The notes: a model not told the origin generated them from the sequence alone. Counted from the stretch's first letter, positions 12,915-24,468 are shown. The stretch is 64,000 nt of DNA from Gautieria morchelliformis (GCA_015179125.1 WHVA01000094.1:62001-126000); one strand, 5' to 3'. Numbers and translations: made by a program.

Positions 12915-13649
12915 TCCTCAGCTCACTAGAACCCACACACGTCCGCACAACACACCACGATGTTTCCATTGCCCTGCTGACTCAACCCTGATCCAGTACC
13001 CGCGGATTTGAGACAAAGCCCGAGCCCGAGGCGCATTGATCCACGGAGGAGCTAGAGGCTGAGCCGCATCTTCATATATCTTCCATATGTCTTTCTTTCC
13101 TAAATCGATGTTTCTGATATATATGACTACCTACATCCCTCCCCATTCGATAGACTAGCATCTTAGCCACCGCTGCCTCCGGAACACCGTACCCCCGAGT
13201 CCAGACACTTGAATCGATCCACACGTCCCCCTCCGCTCTTCGCGCCGCAGCACACCTCATAGATAGATAAATAGTTCAATATGTGTATCTACATTCTCCA
13301 GTCAATTAGAACTCACATTCTTGAAGTAACTTGGTACCTTGCGACGCATATATCTGCGTAGTTGTCACTGAAGAGCATACACGCCTTGTGTTTACTCTAT
13401 CTATCTGTTTTTACGACTCCACTCGATTCGACTTCAAACCGAAGTCTGAATCTACATCTAATTCATCATCAGCTACTTTTAATCTTTTACACTCTACATA
13501 CCGTCTTCGATCTGCGACAGCAGAACGAGAATACAGTGAAGGACGTAATGCCCTTCCTGGATCAAGATGTCATCAGGAGCGATGTTGCTCACTGTAAATA
13601 CAGGACAAAACTCAATATGTCTGAGACATATGAGTGGATCTGTATCTCT
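12915..13649. other. no gene recognised between Gypsy and Copia relics
   Basis: The segment contains short, unremarkable open frames and a pyrimidine-rich stretch near 13,200. It matches neither the Gypsy nor the Copia internal parts that I could recognise. Confidence 0.3.
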
Positions 13650-13910
13650 TGTTAGTGTCGAAAGTAATATTGAAAGCAATATGATTTAATCTCTGAATGT
13701 GAGACAAATCGAGTGGAAATCAGAGATAGTAAGAATATCTGCACATATAACCAAGTATATGTGTCTTATGATAAATGCTATCAAGACTTAACTAATGCAA
13801 TATAGAGCAAATAAGATTGGATTTCACTACTGAAATGTAGCGTACAAGTCGTAGTATTTAACTACTGAAGAAAGATCTTGGTGTTCTTGGATGTGATGCA
13901 ACTGGAACAA
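13650..13910 (-). repeat. LTR of Copia-2 (3' side)
   Basis: The segment is clearly related to, but diverged from, the LTR at 15,521-15,761. The outer limit near 13,910 is approximate. Confidence 0.5.
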
Positions 13911-14517
13911 AGGATAGATGAAAAGGGAAACGTCAAGGTTAATGTCGACGTGTACATTTCAGTTAGGGGTTGAATTGTATCGATAAAAGGGGAATGTGGC
14001 ATCGTAATAGGGTTGAACTATGTTGGTAAAAGGGTCATATGGCATATGGGCAGAATAGGGGAAGAGGTTCGAGATTTGTACAGGGCCGATCCATCAAGTC
14101 GCGTCCCTTGATCAGATCACGTGATCATACGACATGTAGGTCTTGGGACCGGGCTCGGCGTGCTTGTGCAGGGCGTATAGGGGAGTTCTGGATTGTGAGA
14201 ACATATGGTATGACTTCCTGCAACATCGGAGTAATCGGGTGTGTGGATTGGGTAGGTTCGAACGCATGTGTTGGAGTTCGGTGATCTCGGTGATGGGTTC
14301 GAGTGAGTGTATGCATGTGCGGGTGTGGGTAGTTGATTCTGTTTGATATTGACGAGTATACTGGTGAGGATGATGGTCTGATATGATGTTTCCTCAATGT
14401 TTCTAACAGATAAGACAATGTTAATGGCCTGGGGGTCCACTTTTTTCTCCTCATGTGCCATCATGATTATGTCCTTCTTAGGTATGTTGGCGAATTGTGC
14501 TGAGTTTGTGTTTGTGG
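13911..14517. other. Copia-2 internal remnant, no clear coding
   Basis: The stretch lies between the 3' side LTR and the gag relic. A minus-strand segment with AHEEKKVDPQAINIVLS may be an extension of the polyprotein; the rest shows no recognised domain. Confidence 0.35.
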
Positions 14518-15490
14518 TCAGCTGACGTTGCTATTCTTCCTGTGTTGATTGTCTCCTCCCTGTGAGTTCCCTCCATATGTATTACTCTGTCTCCTCCATG
14601 GTTCCTGTCCTGCTAGTCTTCCTCCTGTTGTGTGACATCTGGATGCTGAGTGGTTCGGTTTTCCACAGTTATTGCAGAAATAGCCTGGTCCTCCTGGCTG
14701 GTGTTGTGGTGGTCGATACTGCTGTGTGGTGTGGTTGTTGAAGGGGGGGTCTGCCAACTGTGTTGTTGAAATGCCTCAGTTGCCTTGTTTGTGCTATGAA
14801 TGCTGTAGCAGCTTGGGTAGATACTTTGACAGCTCCTAAATCTGCTTCATGAGCCTCCAATTTCTCCTCGATTTCATCAGGATCTCTTGTGATCATTTGT
14901 ATGGTTTGAGTGATTGCTCTCCAGGATTCAGGTACATTTCTGAGAAGTGTAGCACAGTGAGTAGAATCAGCAATGGGGTCACCTATCTTACCCAGTTGGT
15001 TTTGGTATTCCTTCATGATGGTGATGTATTCCAAGACCAATTGTCCTTCTTTCATGTGATAGTTTTCATACCTTGTCCTATTAATACTAATTTTACTCAG
15101 GTTGGTCAATTCGAATTTCCTTATTAGTATGTTCCGTGCCTCAGCGCATTGATCTGTGTCGTCAATGGCTGTCTGCAGCTCTGGTGATATGCATTATAAA
15201 ATTTGACTGTATGCAACATTGTTTCTGTCGTCCCATTTGTCTTGGAGCTGGGTGAGTGGTGTGTTGCCAATAATATTGATTCCAGCTACAACTGTGATGT
15301 GTGGGTCAGTGTCGGTAGGGTAAGTGTCCGTACCAGTAATAGTTTTATAAATTCCTCTGTCCCTTGCTATTGCCAGTAGCTCCCTCTTCCATGACATCCA
15401 ATTGTTCTTGTTTAGTTTCGGTTTGATGTCACTAAACTTGTGTACATCATGTTTCGGCAGTGGTTGAGTCAGTGTTGATGTCTGTGCCAT
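14518..15490 (-). pseudogene. Copia-2 gag region (fossil)
   Basis: Minus-strand pieces of a Copia Gag. The N-terminal part has KLNKNNWMSWKRELL (UBN2/DUF4219-like), the middle has EGQLVLEYITIMKEYQNQL and HCATLLRNVPESWR, and there is a zinc knuckle CNNCGKPNHSASRC near 14,690. It is broken into at least three parts. Confidence 0.75.
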
Positions 15491-16502
15491 AGTGAGTAGA
15501 GGCTGAGACTCTTAATCTCTTGTTAGTTATGGTATCAAGTGTGAAACTAATAGAAATGTGATTTAAACTCCTGGTAGAAGTCAAATTGAGTGAAGTCTGA
15601 TAAAGCTAGATATATGCGCATATAACTAGGTATATGCGTCTTACAATACTACTAATAAGGCTAAGTAGTTCGAAGTGTGGTGAGATGAAATTCACTGTCG
15701 TTCATAGTGTACAACTGTGAGTATTTAACTATCAAGAAAAGAACTTGGCGTTCTTGGTGTGTGTCAAGATTGGTTTTTAGGCGTTAATATCGTGTATTAG
15801 TGAACACAGCGAATGCCCGAATAACTTGTGTGAAGAGATATGCCATTAGGCGAATAAGTGAACCGATAAATGTTCACGAAACGAAGGGGTTGCCCGAACG
15901 GAGCTCGCCCTGTCTACAGTCGTAGTGAAACAGCTCGCAATGCTTGACGACACAATGTGCAAGATATTGCGGAAGGGCTGTCTAAGTTTCGACAGTCCCT
16001 TCGCTGGCGAAGGTGCTCCTTAGGAGCCCTTCGCCAACAGCACAGAAGGTAGTTCGAAGGCTAGGGCAACGGAGATGAAGTATGAGAACTCACCAGTGGT
16101 GCCTAAGTCCTTGGCTTGGTTGAAGATAGGAATCTTCAAGGAGAGACTCAAGGCGATGATCACAGCGAGGTCAAGTTTGCACAAGATGGACGACGTATGA
16201 TAATTGAACTGGGGAATATACATGCGAATGTAAACTACTTATATCGAATGCTCGTACGGTATCAGCGAATAGGAAAGAGGCCGTCACAAGTCAGGGTTGG
16301 ATAGGGGCGTGCAGTCATGATACAGCATAGATGAAATAAACATACAATAGAATGCGAGGAGAGGGGGAACATGAAACGACGGAGACTAAAGGTGGCGAAG
16401 GCACTTATGGACAAAACCATGTCTTGGGACCCGCATACATGCTACCCTGCACGGACTCTTGGTCTACTGGGTCGATTCCGCACGACCTATGGAAGAGATG
16501 CC

Positions 16503-17000
16503 TGTAGGAGACAGGAATTATAGGCAGTAGGTATGGACTTGTTGCTCAAAAGAATAGACTAGAAAACAATTCACTCTCTCAGTGAATTTAGTGGTCACTC
16601 TAAATATATTATACACTACCTAGAAAACAATTCACTACAGAGGATTTCTAGGTTAATGAATCGAAAGAATACTAAACTAATTTACTTGCCTCTCTCAGTG
16701 AATTTAGTGGTCACTGAGAGAGGGGGAAATATGTTCCACTGCGCATGTACTACTACCCGGCCCTTTAGCGCCCAAGAGCTCGCGCGTCGAAGTCATTTCA
16801 GACTCCGCTGGGTGCAGCCGCTTGTGAAAGTAGGAATAACAAGATGAAATGGAGAGATAAGGAGTGAGTGGAAAATTTCGAAAATAACCAGACAAATGGA
16901 TGCATGATGCAAGAACAATGTGAGAAGAAATTGAGAAGCCACACAACAAATTGGATATATTATGCTTGATTTTGGTGCAGGAGCATAAATGCACCCAACA
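16503..17000 (-). repeat. Copia-1 3' LTR
   Basis: 498 bp, TG at one end and CA at the other. In plus orientation it starts TGTAGGAGACAGG and ends GCACCCAACA. A purine-rich tract (GAGGGGGCGTG in element orientation) lies just inside it. Confidence 0.9.
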
Positions 17001-17013
17001 CGCCCCCTCAAGC

Positions 17014-20000
17014 TTAATATATTCCGATTTGCTCGTTGAGGATCTTCACTCTGGGACTAGGAAGTCCTTTAGTGAGGATATCTGCCAACATTTGTTCGGT
17101 TGGCAAATAAACGAGCTTGGCTTGTTGATTTTTGATTATATCTCGAAGGAAATATAATCTGATGTCGAAATGTTTGGTTCTCGTGTGTTGTTGAGTGCCA
17201 TAGGTGATGGCAATGGCTGATTGATTGTCTGAATAAACTTGGATGGGTCTGTTCAGTGGTTGGAATATTTCAGAAATAAAATGGCGCATCCAGAGAGCCT
17301 CTTTGCCCGTATGGGTCAGGGCGACGAATTCAGCTTCAGTTGATGAGAGGGCTACTATCGACTGTTTCTGGCAACTCCATGAAACAGTGCCTCCATCAAT
17401 CTGAAATAAGTATGCCGAATACGAACGCCTATGACTCTGTGAACCCCAATCCGCATCTGAATACCCCATCAAGCCGTCTCGATTTCTTCCAAGTGTGAGC
17501 TTGTAATGCTTTGTGCCTTTCAAATATTTCAAGACACGTTTGACTGCATTCCAATGTGTGCCACCTGGATTTTCAAGGAATTGCGAGAGCAATGACACCG
17601 CAAATGCAATGTCAGGTCGAGTGGCTACAGCTGCCCACATCAGTGATCCTATAGCTTGCCTGTACGGAAACTTCGACATGGCTTTCTTGCCTCTCTCTGT
17701 AGAAGGGCATTGGTCTTTAGATAATTTTACGGCTGGATCAAGAGGCGTAGCATAAGTCTTTGCATCTTCGAGATTGAATTTTTTGATTATCTTCTCGATG
17801 TATGCAGGTTGTGAAATTGCAATGGTTTTCTTCTGCCAGTCTCTTTCGATTTTAAGATTCAATAGCCAATGAATCTCGCCTAGATCTTTCATACTGAAGA
17901 CCTGAGCAAGGTCTCGTTTGACTTCGTCCAGGACTGACTGATTCTCAGCTGTGATGGTAAGGTCGTCTACAGCTGTTGCAATGATCACATGCCCTTTTCC
18001 GCCACGTCTATAAAATACAGCCCCGTCTGTGGCTGACGTAGTGAATCCTAACTTGTGGAATTCACCACTTAGACGTTTGTACCATTCTCTTCCAGATTGT
18101 TTGAGGCCGTAGAGTGCTTTCTTCAAAAGTAGCACTTCGCCTTTGTCTCCTGACTCATATCCATACGGCTGCTTCATGTAAATAGGTTCAAGCAACGTAG
18201 CATTGAGGTATGCATAGTCCACGTCCATTTGATGAATAGGCCAGTCATTCCTAGCAGCAATGGCGCATATGATCCGTAGGGAGGATAACCGAGCAACAGG
18301 TGAGTATGTCTCATCATAGTCGATTCCAAACTTCTGCGTGAAGCCTTGGGCGACCATTCTCGATTTAGGTACTATTGGTTTCCCTTCTGGATTACGCTTC
18401 CAAAGGTAGACCCATTTGTTACCGACAATGTTGGCTCCAGGAGGTGGTTTGGTTCGTTCCCACACTCCCTTGTCGATTAGGGCCTCATACTCTTTGTCCA
18501 TTGATTTCTTCCACATAGGATTATTCAGAGCTTCGTCTGCATTGCTAGGTTCAATTTGACTCAAATCCGGCGCCTTGTTATTGTTTTGACCGTTGGTTAG
18601 AAACGCACTGATGGCACACTCATAGCTACTGATACCATCAATCTTGGAGGATAATTCTTGGTCGAATAAAACTTCTTTATGGTCCTCAACGTCCTCGTAA
18701 GCTAGCGTAGTCATATGTGCGCCAGTTTGTCTCTGAGTTTGAGATCTTGTCACGGGACCTGATGGGGCCGGCTGCACTTGTTGTTGACGGATCCTTTCGC
18801 TTCTCCTTATCGGTTCAGCTTCTCTAGGTCTGTCATCAACTCCCTGAATAGGTTGCAGCTTTTCAAGATATTCCTCCGGTGCACTTTCATCAATTTCTTC
18901 GATCTTTGCCTCTTCACTGACTAAGCGACCGGGCACAGGCACTGATGCCGGAATGGCCTTCTTCTCTGCTTTAGACGTAGGTAGCTTGGATTCCTCAATA
19001 GAAATGATTGGGACCTTTCCCTTCTTCATCTCTGAATCAAACACAACGTTCCGCTCGACAGAAACTTTGTGCGAGTCAGGCCAATAAACATAATGACCAT
19101 GGCTCTGCGCAGAAATTCCTATCCACCGAGCTCTCTTGGCACGAGCTGCCAATTTATCTCCCTGAGTGACTTTAACGTAGATTTCAGTTCCCCACGCGTG
19201 AATGTCTTTGAGATTCGGTTTTTCATGGTGAATCATCTCGTAGGGCGTTTTATCTGGTAGAGCTCTTGTATGCGTCCTGTTCCTAAGATAATTGGCATGC
19301 TGTATCGCATAGCCCCATAATATCTTAGGAAGGCCTGATTCTAACAGCATGGCACGAGTTCTCTCAGTGAGAGTTCGGTTCAGACGTTCCGCAACACCAT
19401 TGGACTCTGGTGTGTCGTGTACCGTCAACTGATGCTTCGTGCCTTGTTTGGCTAGATGCTGTTCAAATTCAGAGCTCATATACTCGCCCCCTCGATCAGA
19501 AACAAGTGCCTTGATGTGCACATTTCTTTGTCGAAGCATTAAAGCCTCGTAGAGCTTGTACTTTGAAAATGCTTCTGATTTGTTCGCCATGAGATAGATG
19601 ACCGATTCTCTTGAGTAGTCATCGATAAAGGAGACATAATATGACTTCTTATCGATTGTGAGGTGTCTTGCAGGTCCCCAGACATCAGAATAAATTCTGT
19701 CACCGAATTTTGATGTTCGGTCTCTGGGTTCTCGAGGAAGAGGTTTGCGTGTAATCTTGGCCTGAATACACGCATCACAGACAATTCTATCGCCTGTGGA
19801 GCTCAGTTCGATGCCCAATATCATGCCATGATTTAATAGATGTTGTAGGGACTTCTGTGAGATGTGCCCCATTTTCTGATGAATTTCCATGGCAGACAGA
19901 CACATATGGGCTTGAGCACTTGGTGACTGGAGGTCTAGTCGATATAAACCATTGACCTTCGGTGCTTGCATCAATACCTTTCCAGCAGCGTTAGATATCG

Positions 20001-21051
20001 TGCATTTCTGGCCACCGAGTCGAATGTCGTAGCCAGCATCATCGCACCGACCGATCGAGACGAGGGTAGCAGCAATTTTTGGAGCATAATATGTATCTTG
20101 CAACGTGACTTCTACTGTTTTATCTCCAACCTTATTGGATAATACAAGCAGTCCTGAACCGAAGGCATCAAAGGTGCCTTTGTTGGCTGCTCGGATAGTC
20201 CTCGGCTGTGAGAATTGACAGTAGTTCCTCAATAAATTTTTGTGAGGAGTCATATGCGATGTCGTTCCGGTGTCGAGTATAACTATAACTCCTGAGGATG
20301 TGCTCAGATTGGAATTAGAGCACTCGTCAAAATTGGTGAAGGCTAGATGCCCATCACCACTTTCCTCAGAAGAGGACTCTTCTTCGGCAACATTCGCTTT
20401 TGCTTTACCCTTCTTCTTCTTCTTGCCTTTGGCTTTTTTCTTCTGACGTGGTCCTTGACCTTCTTTACCACCTCCTTTTGCCCAGCAATTTTCGATGGAA
20501 TGTCCAGGCTTTTTGCAGTTGGTGCATACATGCGCCTTCTGCCCCTTTTGGTCCTTCTTAGTAGATGAACCAATAAACACCTGCTCTTCTTGCGGGAGTG
20601 TTTTCTTCCTGTCATACTGAGCCTTTAGTACCCTAATAATATTGTCAGGAACTAATGGCATCCCGCATTCTTCGAGCGAGGTGGTGAGGGCGTTCATGAC
20701 TGCCTCATAGGATGGTGGAAGTGACGCAAGGATTATGTCCATGAATTCTTCTTCAGAAACTCTAGCTCCCATCTCATTAAGACGAGCATATAGGTCTTGG
20801 GCCTTGTCCAAGTGGTCTCTCAAGTCTCCATCCTCAGGACATCTCATACTGCGGAGTTGTCTCTGCAGGCTGGTGAGGACCATCTTGGGCTTCTTGGTCA
20901 TTTCATTGACCAGTGCATCCCAAGTCTCTTTTGCTGTCTTCTGCTTCTGTAGCATCAGGGCTAATGACTCTGACACTGAGACGATGATTTGGGTCTTGGC
21001 TTGTCCTTCTCTAGCAAGGTATCTCTCCAGCTTCTCCTCAGCCTTATCCAT
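17014..21051 (-). CDS. Copia-1 Gag-Pol polyprotein
   Basis: One frame of 1,345 codons on the minus strand. In order it contains a Gag helical region, a zinc knuckle CTNCKKPGHSIENC (about residues 175-190) followed by a lysine-rich stretch, a protease with DTGTTSHMTP (about 258) and a GAG-pre-integrase HHCC region ending CDACIQAK. The integrase core follows (SDVWGP..., SDRGGEY..., then the E in PESNGVAERLN), then the reverse transcriptase (KSRMVAQGF, DVDYAYLNA, LLKKALYGLKQS, AVDDLTI) and RNase H (YSDADWG, STEAEFVAL, SDNQSAI). This order, with integrase before RT, defines Ty1/Copia. It encodes the proteins that copy and reinsert the element. Confidence 0.92.
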   Translation of the reverse strand: MDKAEEKLERYLAREGQAKTQIIVSVSESLALMLQKQKTAKETWDALVNEMTKKPKMVLTSLQRQLRSMRCPEDGDLRDHLDKAQDLYARLNEMGARVSEEEFMDIILASLPPSYEAVMNALTTSLEECGMPLVPDNIIRVLKAQYDRKKTLPQEEQVFIGSSTKKDQKGQKAHVCTNCKKPGHSIENCWAKGGGKEGQGPRQKKKAKGKKKKKGKAKANVAEEESSSEESGDGHLAFTNFDECSNSNLSTSSGVIVILDTGTTSHMTPHKNLLRNYCQFSQPRTIRAANKGTFDAFGSGLLVLSNKVGDKTVEVTLQDTYYAPKIAATLVSIGRCDDAGYDIRLGGQKCTISNAAGKVLMQAPKVNGLYRLDLQSPSAQAHMCLSAMEIHQKMGHISQKSLQHLLNHGMILGIELSSTGDRIVCDACIQAKITRKPLPREPRDRTSKFGDRIYSDVWGPARHLTIDKKSYYVSFIDDYSRESVIYLMANKSEAFSKYKLYEALMLRQRNVHIKALVSDRGGEYMSSEFEQHLAKQGTKHQLTVHDTPESNGVAERLNRTLTERTRAMLLESGLPKILWGYAIQHANYLRNRTHTRALPDKTPYEMIHHEKPNLKDIHAWGTEIYVKVTQGDKLAARAKRARWIGISAQSHGHYVYWPDSHKVSVERNVVFDSEMKKGKVPIISIEESKLPTSKAEKKAIPASVPVPGRLVSEEAKIEEIDESAPEEYLEKLQPIQGVDDRPREAEPIRRSERIRQQQVQPAPSGPVTRSQTQRQTGAHMTTLAYEDVEDHKEVLFDQELSSKIDGISSYECAISAFLTNGQNNNKAPDLSQIEPSNADEALNNPMWKKSMDKEYEALIDKGVWERTKPPPGANIVGNKWVYLWKRNPEGKPIVPKSRMVAQGFTQKFGIDYDETYSPVARLSSLRIICAIAARNDWPIHQMDVDYAYLNATLLEPIYMKQPYGYESGDKGEVLLLKKALYGLKQSGREWYKRLSGEFHKLGFTTSATDGAVFYRRGGKGHVIIATAVDDLTITAENQSVLDEVKRDLAQVFSMKDLGEIHWLLNLKIERDWQKKTIAISQPAYIEKIIKKFNLEDAKTYATPLDPAVKLSKDQCPSTERGKKAMSKFPYRQAIGSLMWAAVATRPDIAFAVSLLSQFLENPGGTHWNAVKRVLKYLKGTKHYKLTLGRNRDGLMGYSDADWGSQSHRRSYSAYLFQIDGGTVSWSCQKQSIVALSSTEAEFVALTHTGKEALWMRHFISEIFQPLNRPIQVYSDNQSAIAITYGTQQHTRTKHFDIRLYFLRDIIKNQQAKLVYLPTEQMLADILTKGLPSPRVKILNEQIGIY

Positions 21052-21261
21052 CTGAGTTTCCTCAGCTTCTGTAAGAATATGGCCTGGGGATGACTGGAGG
21101 ATCAGGAGGTCGAGTGACTCTCCCTTCTACATGCTTGAGTAGATTCTTGGACTCGAAATAGCTGATGAGAGTGGCTCACCACAATGGCCAATTACTTCCA
21201 TCAGTAGCAAGCTTCTCAACACCCAATAGCTTCTCAGAAGTGTCTCCGGGGCCCATAACCC

Positions 21262-21759
21262 TGTAGGAGACAGGAATTACAGGCAGTAGGTATGGACTTG
21301 TTGCTCAAAAGAATAGACTAGAAAACAATTCACTCTCTCAGTGAATTTAGTGGTCACTCTAAATATATTATACACTACCTAGAAAACAATTCACTACAGA
21401 GGATTTCTAGGTTAATGAATCGAAAGAATACTAAACTAATTTACTTGCCTCTCTCAGTGAATTTAGTGGTCACTGAGAGAGGGGGAAATATGTTCCACTG
21501 CGCATGTACTACTACCCGGCCCTTTAGCGCCCAAGAGCTCGCGCGTCGAAGTCATTTCAGACTCCGCTGGGTGCAGCCACTTGTGAAAGTAGGAATAACA
21601 AGATGAAATGGAGAGATAAGGAGTGAGTGGAAAATTTCGAAAATAACCAGACAAATGGATGCATGATGCAAGAACAATGTGAGAAGAAATTGAGAAGCCA
21701 CACAACAAATTGGATATATTATGCTTGATTTTGGTGCAGGAGCATAAATGCACCCAACA
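21262..21759 (-). repeat. Copia-1 5' LTR
   Basis: 498 bp, nearly identical to the other LTR. Just inside it, in element orientation, GGTTATGGGCCCC could be the primer-binding site. Confidence 0.9.
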
Positions 21760-22311
21760 ATGCCCTGCGAACACATTTTGACCATACAAACACCCAATGG
21801 GGTTGGATTAAGAAGACGATGGGGTTAATGATGAACCATCATGCCGGGTGAATGGCATTGATCGTATTTGATGGTGTACCTGCTGGCGAATGATGCGAGC
21901 AGCGACTAGCCATTCGGCGAAATGCAAGGAAGGGCGAACAGAGGTGGCCTAGTGGAGGGAAGGTCGAGGTAGAGGGCGAAGCCAAGCGAATACCGAGGAG
22001 GAGTAGCGAAAGGGAAAATGGGGATACCAAGGTGTAGGACATACACTGGTCACGGAAATCCAACTTATCGGAACACCATCAGAGGAGGGTCGCACAGCGG
22101 AGGTAGTAGACCCAGTGATGACTTGTCAAGTCGGTCCAAAACCGTTGGTCGTGCGTTTTAACGGCGTGGCGGTGGTAGTGGGCGCGAATCAGCGAATATA
22201 GGTTGCCGAACATGACAATAGCGATCGGAACGAACACGGAGATGGGGTGAGAAATGTCAAGACAGAGCACCTGAGTCATGAGGAATAAACGCGTCATGAC
22301 AGTGTGTTACA

Positions 22312-23300
22312 AGATGAGGACAAAAGAAATAATAAATGGAGTGGCTGGCATGTGTACAAGGGCTTAGGAGTAGATACGACATGTACGTAGAATGTGATGA
22401 AGTGTAAAGAGTTGGCTTTGATTGGTGTCAGATGTTATAATATTGAATATAGCAAGGTGTTTTAGTGTTTTTATAACACTTACCACCTCTATCTGATGCA
22501 GAATGGAATGGGTTTTTAACGCCATATTACCAGGGCGTATACTACTTCATCTCAGGATGGCAGCAGTACGGGACCGAAGATCCGTATCTTCACCGCAACT
22601 GACCACCATGTTCCGGATCTCACTACCTACCGAATTTTCCACAGACATGATAGGACATGGAACATGGCTTATAGATCCAGAGGCTGGTCCTAGACCCGAA
22701 GCGACGATCAGCGACGGCAGCCAGACTGTCAGAGGACACGCTAACAATGGCGCGGCATGATCTACACGATGGCCTCCAGGGTTATTATTTCTGGGTAGAA
22801 AATGTGTGGATGTCAGGGGACACCCTGTTTTCCATTTCCAGTTCCGACACCACACCCAGTTCCGACTCCGCTTCCGGTTCCAATTCCATCTCCACCTCCG
22901 CTTTCGGAAATGATTCCGCTTCTGGGAGAACTTCCACCAGTTCTGTTCGCCTTGCCAGTTCCACACCAATTTCCGACTTCCACTCTCGGAACAGTGTCGG
23001 AAATCAAGCGACTCGCGTAATAGGTGGCATCAAGGGTCGATCAAGGGTCGGGGAGGTGCAGGGTTGATGGCGGGTGCCAAGTGTTGTCCCTGACTGCGCA
23101 GCGTAGTATAATACCGGCTCGCTGACATTGGGGGTCCTTAGACTTTTCTCTTTGGATTTCCCCTTGTCAGGTGAGAATCCCCTCTCTTGTATGCTCTGTT
23201 CATTTATACATACTTTGGATTTCCCCTTGTCAGTTGTGTGGTAGTGTGATCTCCACAACTAGCCAGGGTTGCCCTTACAGTGGACGTGTATATACCCCTC
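22312..23300. other. repeat-block edge; low-complexity TTCC-rich tract, no gene recognised
   Basis: Between about 22,825 and 22,990 the plus strand is built from short TTCC-containing units (CCACTTCCG-like and CAGTTCCGA-like words), giving a glycine/threonine-rich reading on the other strand. A direct repeat with core CTTTGGATTTCCCC occurs near 23,153 and 23,215. No credible gene was found. Similarity to the duplicated block starts again near 23,300. Confidence 0.4.
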
Positions 23301-23304
23301 GGCA

Positions 23305-23590
23305 GGAATAGACTTTGCAAGTATTGGACATAATGGGGTCCCGCAAGATCCTGTCACCATGGTTTTTCATGCACTCGCGGTTCTCGTCGCTCTACCGACC
23401 CTGGTGCTCATCTCGCCGTGGGTCGCAAAGGGCGCGATTGAGCACGAGGGCCAGAATGTTGCGGCGTGGACACGCACACGTCTGTGTGAAGCTGGGGGAC
23501 CTCGACTTCGAGTACCTCATTTTGGGCGCGATGAGGGACACGCCGCAGACGCTTCCTGGGCCAGTGAACTTATGAGGCGGGGAGGTTGTA
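23305..23590 (+). pseudogene. phosphoesterase/phospholipase C-like relic, copy B (C-terminal fragment)
   Basis: The plus strand encodes VLISPWVAKGAIEHEGQN, typical of the C-terminal half of the phosphoesterase family (Pfam 04185 type: acid phosphatases and fungal phospholipases C). Related fragments of the downstream part follow up to the same end sequence seen beside copy C (38,540-38,715). The N-terminal half is missing; the repeat-rich block ends here, which suggests the gene was split by it. The frame is not maintained. Confidence 0.6.
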
Positions 23591-23810
23591 TTCAATTTCT
23601 GTGCATGTGGTTGGATTGGGACAGGGAGAAGCGGCTTCAAGATGGGCTCCGAGTCGTTTTGTGTACTACGTCTACAAACTACGATCAAAACACATGACGT
23701 GAATGTGCTACGAAGCACTCCCTCAGATTGCGCATCCTAGCTCCTCCGCTCCCTCCAAGTGCAAGTCAATACGTCTGTTCTGGACAATCCAGGTGATGGT
23801 GACTAGAAAC

Positions 23811-24468
23811 TAGTGATGGGCATGGCCTGGCCCAGGCCGTGGGCCGAGCCAGGCCGAGCCACCAATAGGCCGGGCCAAGCCAGGCCAAAGCCGTGGCTGC
23901 ATCCGGCTCCATGGCCCGGCTCAGGTTTTGACAGGCCAAAGCCGAGCCAGGAAGCCGTGGCCTGGTGAGCGCCTAAATACAGGACCTTCGGTCAACCAAA
24001 AAGGGTATGTTTGCTCTGATACTGGTGTGTATATAAAATTTTTCAATGAGATGTAGTATAGTTACAGTTGCCTTACGTTATTTTTGGTTTAAAGCATTAA
24101 TTAAGCATTAATTTTTCTGTCATAGCAGACTTGTAAAACGCTTCCCTGTTTCCGGCTAGTACTCGGCTCGATGTTCCGCGACGTTTAGAACGTGAAATTT
24201 AGTAATTTAGCTCTACGGAAAGTCACTCAATGATGTAACTACACTTCGCAGGCATATGCAAGCGTTTCACAAGGTAATAGTATATATATCACAGTTATTA
24301 ACCTTACTAATCTATCCCACCAACAGGCCACGGCCCAAGCCAAGGCCAAGCCCGAGCCGAGCCAGGCCGAGTGCTAACGGCCTGGCTCAGGATTTTTGCA
24401 AGCCAAAGCCGGCGCGAGCCAGGCCAAAGCCACGGCTTTCAGGCCAAGCCAGGCCGTGCCCATCACTA
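23811..24468. mobile_element. hAT-like MITE
   Basis: A 658-bp element with inverted ends (TAGTGATGGGCATGGCCTGG versus, on the other strand, TAGTGATGGGCACGGCCTGG) and a perfect 8-bp duplication CTAGAAAC at 23,803-23,810 and 24,469-24,476, the hAT signature. The ends are long GC-rich tracts of GGCC/AAGCC words and the middle is AT-rich, without coding. The homologous place in copy C (about 38,927-38,940, GACTAGAACGTC) lacks the element, which gives the empty site. Confidence 0.9.

Larger units (their letters stand above)
16503..21759 (-). mobile_element. Copia-1, nearly whole young LTR element
   Basis: A 5,257-bp element on the minus strand, flanked by a perfect 5-bp duplication ATGCC (16,498-16,502 and 21,760-21,764). 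Its two 498-bp LTRs differ at only about two positions by eye, so the insertion is recent. The internal region carries one long gag-pol frame with all Copia domains in order. It looks nearly whole, with at most one or two breaks. It sits inside an R1 LTR that sits inside a Copia-2 LTR. A diverged solo LTR of the same family lies at 60,698-61,236. Confidence 0.93.
15762..22301 (+). mobile_element. R1 solo LTR copy 1, interrupted by Copia-1
   Basis: The element begins TGTCAAGATTGG and ends GTCATGACA and is flanked by a perfect 5-bp target duplication, GTGTG (15,757-15,761 and 22,302-22,306). Without the nested Copia-1 it is about 1,278 bp. The same sequence occurs at 47,225-48,254 and 49,388-50,698 and, in part, inverted at 56,183-56,657. 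TG..CA ends, a 5-bp duplication and the lack of internal coding indicate solo LTRs of an element whose body is not present here. Confidence 0.8.
13650..22311 (-). mobile_element. Copia-2 LTR element (fossil, internally deleted, with nested insertions)
   Basis: A minus-strand Copia relic. The LTR-like segments at 13,650-13,910 and 15,521-15,761 plus 22,302-22,311 share the order GTTAGT...AAATC...GTATTTAACTA...CTTGG.GTTCTTGG. In element orientation the 5' LTR begins TGTAACACACC (end at 22,311) and ends ACTAACA (15,521). Only a gag region lies between them, so pol appears absent and the element was about 2.1 kb without the nested insertions. It is broken and old judging by LTR divergence. Its 5' LTR was the target of the R1 element, which in turn holds Copia-1. 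Confidence 0.7.

Noticed and set aside
22813-23007. Glycine/threonine-rich minus-strand frame
   Set aside because: It reflects the TTCC-word low-complexity tract and has no start, splice or family support.
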